Below, piece after piece: positions 8,169 to 15,068 of a DNA stretch of 20,760 nucleotides (its first letter is position 1; each line of letters begins with the position of its first letter). The stretch lies in assembly GCA_965371445.1 (NCBI GenBank), contig CBDUYN010000179.1, positions 1 to 20,760 of the forward strand, in the 5' to 3' direction. The notes beneath the pieces are model-generated. The model was not told where the DNA came from, searched no databases, and worked only from the letters and a program-made list of their open reading frames with translations. Source of the DNA: DASWIG01 sp965371445 (GTDB lineage Bacteria > Acidobacteriota > Thermoanaerobaculia > Multivoradales > J023). The translations under genes and the position numbers were made by a program.

Positions 8169-10430
8169 TCAGAGGTGGGACATGAAGACGACGTTGCGAG
8201 GGCACTCGGTCACACACACGCCGCATCCTTTACAGTAGGAGTAGTCGAAGACGAATTCGTGTCCGACGCGTTTCAAGACGCCCTCGGGGCAAAAAGTGAC
8301 GCAGAGGTCGCACTCGTTGCAAACGCCGCAGGACAGGCAGCGCTTCGCCTCGCTCGGATCGGTCAGGCCCTTGTGGACCTCGTCGAACGAGCAGCGCCGG
8401 GTGCGCGGCGAGAGCGACGGCCCCGTCGAGCGTTGCTGGCGCTCGAAAAGATGCAGCTTCATCGCGTCGGCCTTGATGACCGTGTCGTCCCAGACGTCGA
8501 CCCAACGCTTCGCCTCGGCGTGGCCGCTCGGGACCATCGGCTCGCCGCCTAGGACCTCGTGGATGTGGAGCGCCGAGCGCCGTCCGCTGCCGATGGCGCC
8601 GGAGACGGTGCCGTCGCCCGTGGCGAGGTCGCCGACCGCGAAGACCGGCGTTTCGAGGAGCCCCAGAAGCTCCTCCCGCTCGCGCACCTCGGTGCCCTCG
8701 GGAAAGACCGAGAGGTCCGGCGACTGGCCGAGCGCCAGGATCACCCGGTCGCAGGCCAGATCGTAGTCGGATCCCTCGACCTCGACGGGACGGCGCCGTC
8801 CGGACTCGTCGGGCTCGCCGAGCTCCATGTGCCGGCAAGAGAGCCTGTAGCCGTCGCCGTCTTGTTCCCGCAGCCCCACGGGGAGCGACAGGAAGTCGAA
8901 GCGGACGCCTTCCTCCATCGCCTGGACGACCTCCTCGTGGATCGCCGGCATCTCCTGAAGGGTGCGGCGATAGACGACGCGAACGCTTTCCGCGCCGAGC
9001 CTGAGCGCCGAGCGCGCGGCGTCGATCGCCGTGTTGCCGCCGCCCACGACCACGACCACCTCGCCGTCGACCCGGACCTCTTCCCGATGGGTCCGGTCGA
9101 GGAAGTCGATCCCCTGCTCGATGCTCGCCGCGTCGCCGGTGCCGAGGCGCAGGCCGCGCAGCTCTTGGAGCCCGGTCGCCACCAGGACGGCGTCGTGGCC
9201 CCGGGCGAGCTCCAAGAGCCGCCGCCGGTCGATCCGCTGCCGGGTCGCTACCTCGACGCCGAGGTCGAGGATGCGCTCGATCTCCCTGTCGAGCACTTCC
9301 TCCGGCAGCCGGTAGACCGGGATCCCGGTGCGCAGGAGCCCGCCGAGGGTGTCGCCGCCCTCGTAGACGGTGACCGCGTAGCCGCGGAGCGCCAAGTGGT
9401 AGGCGGCGGCGAGGCCGGCCGGTCCGGAGCCGACCACGGCGACGTGCTCGTCGCGGTGCGCCTCTGACAAGACCTGGGCCTTGCCCTCGTCGGCGGCGAG
9501 GCGCTCGAGCTCGCGGACGTTGACCTCGCCGTCCAGAGCGATGCGGTTGCAGCTCGCCATGCACGGTGCCGGGCACACCCGTCCGCAGACGCCGGGGAAG
9601 GGCGTCGTCCGCAGCAGGATTTCGAGCGCCTTGTCAACCTCCTCGCGGGCCAGGGCCTGGAGGAAGCCCTGGACGTCGTTGCCCGCCGGGCAGACGTGGT
9701 TGCAGGGCGGCACCATCTGCTGGCGGTGCGGGTGCTCCACGGCCCACTGCCCGGTCCACTGCCCGGTCTTGAGCGGCGGCGGGTCGCCGCCGCGTCCCGG
9801 GGTGAGGAAGCCGGGGACCGGCGCCGGCGGCGGTGGTGCCTCGTTGAGGGTGAGCTCGGCCGGCGCCTCGGCGGTTTGCGGCAAGCTCTCCAGGGTCGCG
9901 AGCGCCTCGTAGGCCTGGGTGGCGGCGGTCCGGTTCGCCCCGACGAAGCCCAGGTGCTCGAGCGCGGCGTGAACCGAGGCGAGCTCGAAGCCGAGCATGC
10001 GGGCCAGCGCTCCGGCGAGGGCCGTGTTGACGATCGGGACGCTTCTCGTGCCGAGGCGGTTGGCGCGGGCGATCGTGGTGGCGTCGACCGTCGCGAGCCT
10101 GTGACCGGGATAGTCCTCGACGAAGCTCTCGGGCGGTTCGGGGACGTTGATCAGGATCCAGCCGCCTGGCTTCAGCCCACTGGTGATCGCCGGGGCGATC
10201 AGCGTCGGATCGAGGACGATGACGTGATCCGGCTCGTAGACGAGGTTGCGGTTCTTGATCGGCTCGGAGTCGTAGCGGCAGAAGGCCTGGAGCGGCGCTC
10301 CCGAGCGTTCGGCGGCGTAGAGCCCGAAGGCCTGGACCGACTCGCCCTGGAGGAAGCGGGTGGTGGCGATGAGCTTCGCGAGCGTGACGCCACCCTGGCC
10401 TCCCCGGCCGTGGATACGGATTTCGATCAT
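8169..10430 (-). CDS. Fusion: oxidoreductase gamma subunit + GltD-like FAD/NAD(P) oxidoreductase + 2x[4Fe-4S] ferredoxin
   Basis: This 753-residue protein joins three modules. Residues 1-180 are the gamma subunit of 2-oxoacid oxidoreductases (IRIHGRGGQGGVTLAKL; GLYAAERSGAPLQAF). A Pro-rich linker (about 190-235) follows. Residues about 240-630 match the small subunit of glutamate synthase: six cysteines (243, 247, 282, 286, 290, 294) for N-terminal Fe-S clusters, an FAD motif VVGSGPAG near 332, and an NAD(P) motif VVVVGGGNTAIDAA near 459 followed by VYRRT, which in GltD relatives favours NADPH. The C-terminus has CNECDLCVTFCP and CKGCGVCVTECP, each a [4Fe-4S] site. By analogy with the PadH/GltD type electron-transfer subunit of phenylglyoxylate oxidoreductase, it may carry electrons from the TPP site to NAD(P)+. 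It starts at ATG 10430 with GGAGAG five bases upstream, and is the first gene of the operon. Confidence 0.92.
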   Translation of the reverse strand: MIEIRIHGRGGQGGVTLAKLIATTRFLQGESVQAFGLYAAERSGAPLQAFCRYDSEPIKNRNLVYEPDHVIVLDPTLIAPAITSGLKPGGWILINVPEPPESFVEDYPGHRLATVDATTIARANRLGTRSVPIVNTALAGALARMLGFELASVHAALEHLGFVGANRTAATQAYEALATLESLPQTAEAPAELTLNEAPPPPAPVPGFLTPGRGGDPPPLKTGQWTGQWAVEHPHRQQMVPPCNHVCPAGNDVQGFLQALAREEVDKALEILLRTTPFPGVCGRVCPAPCMASCNRIALDGEVNVRELERLAADEGKAQVLSEAHRDEHVAVVGSGPAGLAAAYHLALRGYAVTVYEGGDTLGGLLRTGIPVYRLPEEVLDREIERILDLGVEVATRQRIDRRRLLELARGHDAVLVATGLQELRGLRLGTGDAASIEQGIDFLDRTHREEVRVDGEVVVVVGGGNTAIDAARSALRLGAESVRVVYRRTLQEMPAIHEEVVQAMEEGVRFDFLSLPVGLREQDGDGYRLSCRHMELGEPDESGRRRPVEVEGSDYDLACDRVILALGQSPDLSVFPEGTEVREREELLGLLETPVFAVGDLATGDGTVSGAIGSGRRSALHIHEVLGGEPMVPSGHAEAKRWVDVWDDTVIKADAMKLHLFERQQRSTGPSLSPRTRRCSFDEVHKGLTDPSEAKRCLSCGVCNECDLCVTFCPEGVLKRVGHEFVFDYSYCKGCGVCVTECPRNVVFMSHL
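9744..9767 (+). repeat. Exact 12-bp tandem duplication in the linker of the fusion gene
   Basis: CCACTGCCCGGT occurs twice in a row (9744-9755 and 9756-9767). On the coding (minus) strand it gives the repeated peptide TGQWTGQW in the flexible linker between the gamma and GltD-like modules, just before the Fe-S cysteines. It keeps the frame. Confidence 0.9.
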
Positions 10431-10635
10431 CGTTGCTCTCCAGTCAGCGCTGCCCTGGGCGCGCTCTCCAGACTACGGTCCGGGAGCACGGATTCGAAAC
10501 ACCCGGAGAGGTGGCGACGGCCCACCCCATTATGCGGGATAACCTGAAAGGCGAACCCTGTCGAATCCGCTTTCGGGGGGTTTAGCTGACGTCCCCAGGC
10601 TGTCGAAGGCAGCCATGTGAGGGCTTATACGGAGA

Positions 10636-10664
10636 TTGCAATATCTCTAAGCATGGTGTATGCT
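10636..10664 (+). promoter_or_regulatory. Sigma-70-type promoter for the candidate small RNA/leader
   Basis: TTGCAA (10636-10641) and TATGCT (10659-10664) are separated by exactly 17 bp, a good match to the housekeeping consensus in a high-GC genome. The expected transcription start is about 10670-10672, exactly where the foldable segment begins. Confidence 0.6.
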
Positions 10665-10670
10665 AGCGAA

Positions 10671-10772
10671 GCGGAAGCTGGTCCGGGGATCCTACCAGGC
10701 TGCCCGAAAAGCTTCTCTCCGCCCCTTCGGTATTGCCGAACAACCTCCTTCTCCACCGAAGGGGCCCTTTTT
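10671..10772 (+). ncRNA. Candidate structured small RNA or attenuated leader upstream of rimO
   Basis: A promoter ending at 10664 and an intrinsic terminator ending at 10772 delimit a roughly 100-nt transcript with no convincing reading frame. Its 5' half can fold: GCGGA (10671-10675) pairs with TCCGC (10718-10722), AGC (10676-10678) with GCT (10711-10713), and inside lies the hairpin CTGGT (10678-10682)/ACCAG (10694-10698), which shares base 10678. Its 3' half is the terminator, whose 5' arm can instead form a local hairpin TTCGG-TATTG-CCGAA (10726-10740). The hallmark loop sequences of SRP RNA, tmRNA and 6S RNA are not visible. It is either an independent RNA or a regulated leader of rimO. 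All evidence is from reading base pairs by eye. Confidence 0.45.
10722..10772 (+). terminator. Intrinsic terminator with competing hairpin
   Basis: CCCCTTCGGT (10722-10731) is perfectly complementary over 10 bp to ACCGAAGGGG (10755-10764), followed by CCC and five Ts (10768-10772). The loop is long (23 nt) because it contains CCGAA (10736-10740), which can pair with the TTCGG of the 5' arm instead. That alternative would disrupt the terminator, as in attenuation systems. Confidence 0.7.
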
Positions 10773-10836
10773 ATCCTTCTGACAGCGATGGAGCTCGGAA
10801 CGCAGGGAGTCCTGCGGCAACCCTCTCCGGCGCCGC

Positions 10837-10866
10837 TTGACAAGAATCGGCCGGCGGGGCTACCCT
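10837..10866 (+). promoter_or_regulatory. Promoter candidate for rimO
   Basis: A perfect -35 TTGACA (10837-10842) lies 18 bp before TACCCT (10861-10866). Transcription would start near 10873, about 50 nt before the rimO start codon. It sits after the intrinsic terminator, so rimO could be expressed independently of the upstream transcript. The -10 is weak. A small hairpin CGCAGG-GAGT-CCTGCG lies just upstream (10801-10816). Confidence 0.45.
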
Positions 10867-10924
10867 GCCAGCGGTCCCGGGCGGCGGTCTCGCCGTCTCT
10901 TTCTCCACCGGACACCTCGCCTCG

Positions 10925-12340
10925 ATGGTAGAACGCCAGAGCCCCTCCGCCCGCCGCGTCGGCATGATCAGTCTCGGTTGCCCAAAAAACCGGGTCGACA
11001 GCGAGATCATCCTCGGCGAGCTCGCCCAGCGCGGCTACCAGGTGGTGACCGACGCGGCCGAAGCCGACACTGTCATCGTCAACACCTGCGGCTTCATCGA
11101 CGCCGCCAAGGAAGAGTCGATCGACGCGATCCTCGAGCTGGCGGCGCAGAAAGACGGGGCGGGCGGCGGCGGCCAGATGCTCCTGGTGGCCGGCTGCATG
11201 GTCAACCGCTACGGTGGCGAGCTCGCTGAGGAGATTCCGGAGATCGACGGCTTCATTTCTCTCGACGATCTGCGCCGGGTCGACGAGCTGGTTCAGATCG
11301 GCGGCGCTCCGGCGCCACCCCCCACGGCGGCCCGGCTCTCCTTTGACCACACAGCGCCCCGCCTCTTGACGAGCAGCGGCTACGCCTATTTGAAAGTGGC
11401 CGAGGGATGCAACAACCCCTGTACCTTCTGCGCGATACCCACCTGGCGCGGGCGCTTCCGCAGCCGGGAGGTGTCGAGCCTCCTCACCGAGGCTCGCCAG
11501 CTCGAGGCTCGTGGGATTCGAGAGCTCTGCCTCGTGGCTCAGGACACCACCCGCTACGGCGAGGACCTGGGTCTGGGCCGCCACGGCCTCTTACGCCTGG
11601 TCGAGGAGCTGCTGGCGGGAACCCAGATCCCATGGATTCGCTTCCTCTACGCCTACCCGACGACTCTCGACGAAGAGCTGTTGCGGCTCATGGGGGAGGA
11701 GGAGCGCTTCGTCTCCTACGTCGACATGCCGCTCCAGCACAGCCATCCGGAGATCCTGAAAGCGATGCGCCGTGGGGGCAGCGCGCGGCGCTACCTGGCT
11801 CAGCTGGAGCGCGCCCGAGAGCTCGCTCCCGACATTTTCCTGAGGTCGACGTTCATCGTCGGCTTTCCCGGCGAGAGCGAGCAACGTTTCGCGGACCTGC
11901 TCGATTTCGTCGCCGCGGCCGAGCTCGACCACGTCGGGGCCTTTCTCTACAGTCCCGAGCCCGGGACACCCGGGGCGGAGCTGCCGGAGCGGATCCCCGG
12001 AGAGGTCGCCCATAGGCGCCGCGCGGAGCTTCTCGAGGCGCAGCGGCCGATTGCGTTGCGCCGTCGTCAGGCGCTGGTCGGCCGCACGATCACCGCGCTC
12101 GTGGAGGGTGCCTGTGAGGAGACGGAGCATCTGCTCCAGGCGCGCCATCATGGAATGGCGCCGGAGATCGACGGACGCCTGTTGATCAACGACGGCCTGG
12201 CGCCGTCCGGAAGCCTCGTCGAAGTCGAGGTCACACAAGCCTACGCCGACGACCTCGTGGGCCGCATCGTCGGTGCTCGGGGCGAGTCCGGAGTGGAGCT
12301 GGCGACGAGCCTGGAGCTCGAGATCGGCGTGCCGGTATGA
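10925..12340 (+). CDS. rimO: Ribosomal protein S12 methylthiotransferase RimO
   Basis: This 471-residue radical-SAM enzyme adds a methylthio group to the conserved aspartate of ribosomal protein S12. The N-terminal UPF0004 domain has its three cluster cysteines (C19 in ISLGCPKN, C55 in NTCGF, C91 in AGCMVNR). The radical-SAM cluster motif is CNNPCTFC (C162, C166, C169). PLQHSHPEILKAMRR and FIVGFPGE are typical of the family. A C-terminal TRAM domain spans about residues 385-455. MISLGCPKNRVDSE distinguishes RimO from its tRNA-modifying relative MiaB. The ATG at 10925 lacks a clear Shine-Dalgarno; a later ATG at 10964 would remove the start of the domain. ribF follows 77 bp downstream on the same strand. 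Confidence 0.95.
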   Translation: MVERQSPSARRVGMISLGCPKNRVDSEIILGELAQRGYQVVTDAAEADTVIVNTCGFIDAAKEESIDAILELAAQKDGAGGGGQMLLVAGCMVNRYGGELAEEIPEIDGFISLDDLRRVDELVQIGGAPAPPPTAARLSFDHTAPRLLTSSGYAYLKVAEGCNNPCTFCAIPTWRGRFRSREVSSLLTEARQLEARGIRELCLVAQDTTRYGEDLGLGRHGLLRLVEELLAGTQIPWIRFLYAYPTTLDEELLRLMGEEERFVSYVDMPLQHSHPEILKAMRRGGSARRYLAQLERARELAPDIFLRSTFIVGFPGESEQRFADLLDFVAAAELDHVGAFLYSPEPGTPGAELPERIPGEVAHRRRAELLEAQRPIALRRRQALVGRTITALVEGACEETEHLLQARHHGMAPEIDGRLLINDGLAPSGSLVEVEVTQAYADDLVGRIVGARGESGVELATSLELEIGVPV

Positions 12341-12417
12341 GAAGAGTCGCTCGAGCGAATCGACCCGAGGCGAGCGAGCCGCCCGGCTCCGGGACGTCCT
12401 GATCGGGCAAAGCTGCC

Positions 12418-13386
12418 ATGCAGGTCATCCTCGACGCCATGAAGAGCGCCGATCTGCCCTACGGGGTGATCGCCACGATCGGCAGCTACGACGGCCTGCA
12501 CCGTGGCCAGCAGGCGGTCATCGCCCGAGTCGTCGAACGGGCCAGTGCCGCCGCGGTTCCGGCGGTCGTGGTGAGCTTCGATCCCCATCCGTTGACCGTC
12601 CTGCGGCCGGAAGCGGCACCGCCACGGCTGACGACCCTGGAGCAACGCCAAGAGCTGCTTGCCGAGGCCGGCGTCGACGCTCTGCTGCTGCTTCGGTTCA
12701 CCCACGAGCTGGCCAGGACGGAGGCCCGCGACTTCGTCCGCCGTTTCCTCCACCAGCAGCTGGCGGTTCAGGAGCTCTACGTCGGGAGCGGCTTCGCCTT
12801 CGGTCACGAGCGCCGCGGCGACCTGCAGCTGTTGCGCGAGATGGGCGGGGAGCTGGGCTTTCTGGCCGAAGGGGTGGAGGAGCTCCGAGAGGCCGGGGCC
12901 GTGATCTCCTCGACCCGCATCCGCCGCTGCGTCGCCGAAGGCAAGGCGGAGGAGGCCATGGCGCTGCTCGGGCGTCCCTTCGCGCTCGCCGGCACGATCG
13001 TTCGCGGTGACCGGATGGGCATACGTCTCGGCTGGCCGACCATCAACCTGCAGCCGGAGCAGGATCTGGTGCCGCTCTCCGGCGTCTACACGGGCCAGGC
13101 CTACTTCCCGTCGTTTCCGGCCACCTTCGACTGCGTGACCAACGTCGGCTCCCGGCCCACCGTCTACGAGAGCTACCAGGAGGTGGTCGAGAGCCACATC
13201 CTCGAGTTCAACTCCGACGTCTACGGCGAACGGGCCGAGATCCGCTTTTTCAAGCGGCTGCGGGAAGAGAAGATGTTCCCGACGGTGATGGACCTCTCGG
13301 CCCAGATTCAACGCGACGTCGAAGCGACGCGAGAATATTTTGCGACGCGGCGACGTTGGTTAGAGAAGAGCGGGGCGGACTCCTGA
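12418..13386 (+). CDS. ribF: Bifunctional riboflavin kinase / FAD synthetase
   Basis: This 322-residue enzyme converts riboflavin to FMN and FMN to FAD. The N-terminal adenylyltransferase domain shows ATIGSYDGLHRGQQ (residues 19-32), SFDPHPLTVLRP and SSTRIRR (164-170). The C-terminal flavokinase domain shows GWPTINL (205-211, the GxPTxN motif), GVYTG, NVGSRPTV, ESHILEFN and DVYGE. The nucleotidylyltransferase motif normally reads HxGH; here the second histidine is glutamine (H28-R-G-Q31), which could lower the FAD-synthetase activity or be a lineage variant. ATG 12418 gives the N-terminus expected for the family; the next ATG at 12439 is an alternative, and neither has a strong Shine-Dalgarno. 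It is followed by an intrinsic terminator. Confidence 0.94.
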   Translation: MQVILDAMKSADLPYGVIATIGSYDGLHRGQQAVIARVVERASAAAVPAVVVSFDPHPLTVLRPEAAPPRLTTLEQRQELLAEAGVDALLLLRFTHELARTEARDFVRRFLHQQLAVQELYVGSGFAFGHERRGDLQLLREMGGELGFLAEGVEELREAGAVISSTRIRRCVAEGKAEEAMALLGRPFALAGTIVRGDRMGIRLGWPTINLQPEQDLVPLSGVYTGQAYFPSFPATFDCVTNVGSRPTVYESYQEVVESHILEFNSDVYGERAEIRFFKRLREEKMFPTVMDLSAQIQRDVEATREYFATRRRWLEKSGADS

Positions 13387-13404
13387 GCCGAGGCCCCCAA
13401 AGAC

Positions 13405-13427
13405 GCGGCGGCACGGCCGCCGCTTTT
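13405..13427 (+). terminator. Intrinsic terminator after ribF
   Basis: GCGGCGGC (13405-13412), loop ACG, GCCGCCGC (13416-13423), then TTTT (13424-13427). The 8-bp all-G/C stem lies 18 bp after the ribF stop and before trxA, so trxA probably has its own promoter. A -35-like TTGACT overlaps the T-tract (13426-13431), but no good -10 is visible. Confidence 0.7.
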
Positions 13428-13475
13428 GACTCAGAGAGCAAGAACACCCAAGCGAACCCAAAGGAGCTCAGCCCG

Positions 13476-13802
13476 ATGGCCAGCGACAAGATCGTTACCC
13501 TCACGAACGACAACTTCAACGACGTCATCAACGGCGATCAGCCGGTCCTCGTCGACTTCTGGGCCGAGTGGTGCGGACCCTGCCGCCAGGTGGCCCCCGT
13601 GCTCGAAGAGATCGCCGAATCGCAGGACAAGGTCGTCATCGGCAAGCTCAACGTCGACGAACACCAGGACCTCGCCTTCCAGTTCCAGGTCCAGTCGATC
13701 CCCACCTTCGTCCTCTTCCAGAACGGCGAGGTCAAGGACCGTATGATGGGCGCCATGCCCAAGCCGGCCTTCGAACGCTTCCTCGAAAAACACGTCGCCT
13801 GA
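13476..13802 (+). CDS. trxA: Thioredoxin
   Basis: This 108-residue cytoplasmic thiol-disulfide reductant has the thioredoxin fold with active site WCGPC (C33, C36), preceded by VLVDFWAEW, and the cis-proline loop SIPTF (P76). VGKLNVDE-like IGKLNVDEHQDLAFQF is typical of classical thioredoxins. There is no signal peptide or membrane anchor. ATG 13476 is chosen because AAAGGAG lies at 13460-13466, nine bases upstream, and the product then has normal thioredoxin length; a frame reaching further upstream would run into ribF and across the terminator. The metallopeptidase gene follows 10 bp downstream. Confidence 0.96.
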   Translation: MASDKIVTLTNDNFNDVINGDQPVLVDFWAEWCGPCRQVAPVLEEIAESQDKVVIGKLNVDEHQDLAFQFQVQSIPTFVLFQNGEVKDRMMGAMPKPAFERFLEKHVA

Positions 13803-13812
13803 GGCTCTGGCC

Positions 13813-15018
13813 TTGGCCCTTCTCGACGAGCTCTTGGAGGAGCTAGGGGCCAAGGCCCTTCTCGTCGTCGCGGACTCCCCGCGAGATCCCTACCTGCTTC
13901 CCTTCGTCGGGCCGGCGCGGCTCGTAAGGTCGATCCTGGTCGTCCGCCGGGGTGGCGCGCCTCGCCTGGGTCTTTTCACACCGATGGAAGACCGGGAGGC
14001 GGCGCGCTCCGGCCTCGAGGTGATGAGCGCCGGCCGGCTCGACGTCCAGCGCTGGGCGCGCGGTGGCGCCCGGCCCGAGGAGCTCCTCGCCAACGTCGTC
14101 GCCCGGGCCTTCCACCTCTGTGAGCTGGCGCCGGGCCGGGTGGCGCTCGCCGGGGTGACCGACGCCGGAAGGATGCACGCAGCGACGCAGCTCCTCGCCG
14201 CCGACGGCTGGAGCTTCGTCGCCGGCGAGGGCGCGGTCGCGGTGCTCCGCAAGCGGAAGTCCGCCGCCGACCTCGCAGAGCTGCGCCGCGTCGGTCGAGG
14301 TCTCGAAGCGGCGTTCCGGCGCGTCGCCGCGCTCCTCGCCGCCGCTGGCGAGCTGGACGGCGAGCTGTGGCTCGGCGCCGAGCGCCTGCGCGTCGAGCGG
14401 CTCCACGGCGAAGCCCTGCGGACGCTCGCCGAGCACCGCCTCGGCCACCCCGGCGACGCGATCTGCGCGCCGGCCGAGGAAGGCGCGGTGCCCCACACCC
14501 ATGGGACGGCCGAGCGGGTCCTCAGAAGCGGCGAGTCGATCGTCGTCGACCTCTTTCCCTGCGGCCGGCTCTTTCTCGACTGCACCCGGACCTTCTGCGT
14601 CGGCAACCTGCCTCCGGCGCTCGTCGAGGCGCACGTCCTGGTCGGCGAGGCGCTCGACCTGGCGCGCCGCGGCTGCGTGCGTGGGGTGTCGGGATGGGCG
14701 GTCCAGGAGGCGGTGTGCGAGCACTTTCGCCTGGCGGGTCATCCTACGCCGATCACCGTTCCCGGAACACCGCGCGGTTACATCCACGGGTTGGGGCACG
14801 GCGTAGGCTTCGAGGTCCACGAGCTGCCGAGCTTCCGCGAGCACGCCCCGGAGCGCGAAGGCGTCCTCGCCGAGGGCGACGTCTTCACGCTGGAGCCGGG
14901 CCTCTATGACGCCAAGGCCGGCTGGGCGGTTCGCCTGGAAGACACCCATTACCTCGGTGCCGACGGCGTCGAGGTCTTGACCGAGCTTCCCTACGAGCTA
15001 GATCCACGGGCCTGGTAG
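13813..15018 (+). CDS. M24-family metallopeptidase (Xaa-Pro aminopeptidase-like)
   Basis: This 401-residue protein has a creatinase-type N-terminal domain (about 1-150) and a pita-bread catalytic domain (about 155-401). All five dinuclear-metal ligands are present: D246 (VVDLFP), D256 (LDCTRTF), H329 (GLGHGVG), E361 (LEPGLY) and E376 (RLEDT). H325 in YIHGLGHG is also typical. It probably removes N-terminal residues from X-Pro peptides, though M24 proteins also include other amidinohydrolases, so the substrate is not fixed. The start is a TTG at 13813 with GAGG eight bases upstream; no ATG exists before residue 58, which would delete the first strands. It is only 10 bp after trxA, so the two are probably co-transcribed. 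Confidence 0.88.
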   Translation: MALLDELLEELGAKALLVVADSPRDPYLLPFVGPARLVRSILVVRRGGAPRLGLFTPMEDREAARSGLEVMSAGRLDVQRWARGGARPEELLANVVARAFHLCELAPGRVALAGVTDAGRMHAATQLLAADGWSFVAGEGAVAVLRKRKSAADLAELRRVGRGLEAAFRRVAALLAAAGELDGELWLGAERLRVERLHGEALRTLAEHRLGHPGDAICAPAEEGAVPHTHGTAERVLRSGESIVVDLFPCGRLFLDCTRTFCVGNLPPALVEAHVLVGEALDLARRGCVRGVSGWAVQEAVCEHFRLAGHPTPITVPGTPRGYIHGLGHGVGFEVHELPSFREHAPEREGVLAEGDVFTLEPGLYDAKAGWAVRLEDTHYLGADGVEVLTELPYELDPRAW

Positions 15019-15046
15019 TCGAGCTCCCGGCCAACCCCCGACACCA

Positions 15047-15063
15047 CCGGCTCGCCGTGCCGG
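15047..15063. terminator. Small hairpin between converging genes
   Basis: CCGGC-TCGCCGT-GCCGG lies in the 50-bp gap between the metallopeptidase (plus) and the DUF2330 gene (minus). It has no T-tract on either side, so any termination role is speculative. Confidence 0.2.
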
Positions 15064-15068
15064 CCCGC

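Noticed and set aside
10475..10500. tRNA T-arm-like TTTCGAATCC on the minus strand
   Set aside because: The bases on either side do not form the five-pair T stem, and no acceptor, D or anticodon arms can be drawn upstream.
10671..10772. SRP (4.5S) RNA, tmRNA or 6S RNA
   Set aside because: The SRP apical motif with GGAAGGAAGCAGC is absent, there is no tRNA-like end for tmRNA, and the transcript is too short for typical 6S RNA. Kept only as an unassigned RNA candidate.
12241..13311. 356-codon minus-strand open frame antisense to ribF
   Set aside because: No family motif; the plus strand carries intact RibF signatures. Long shadow frames are expected at this GC content.
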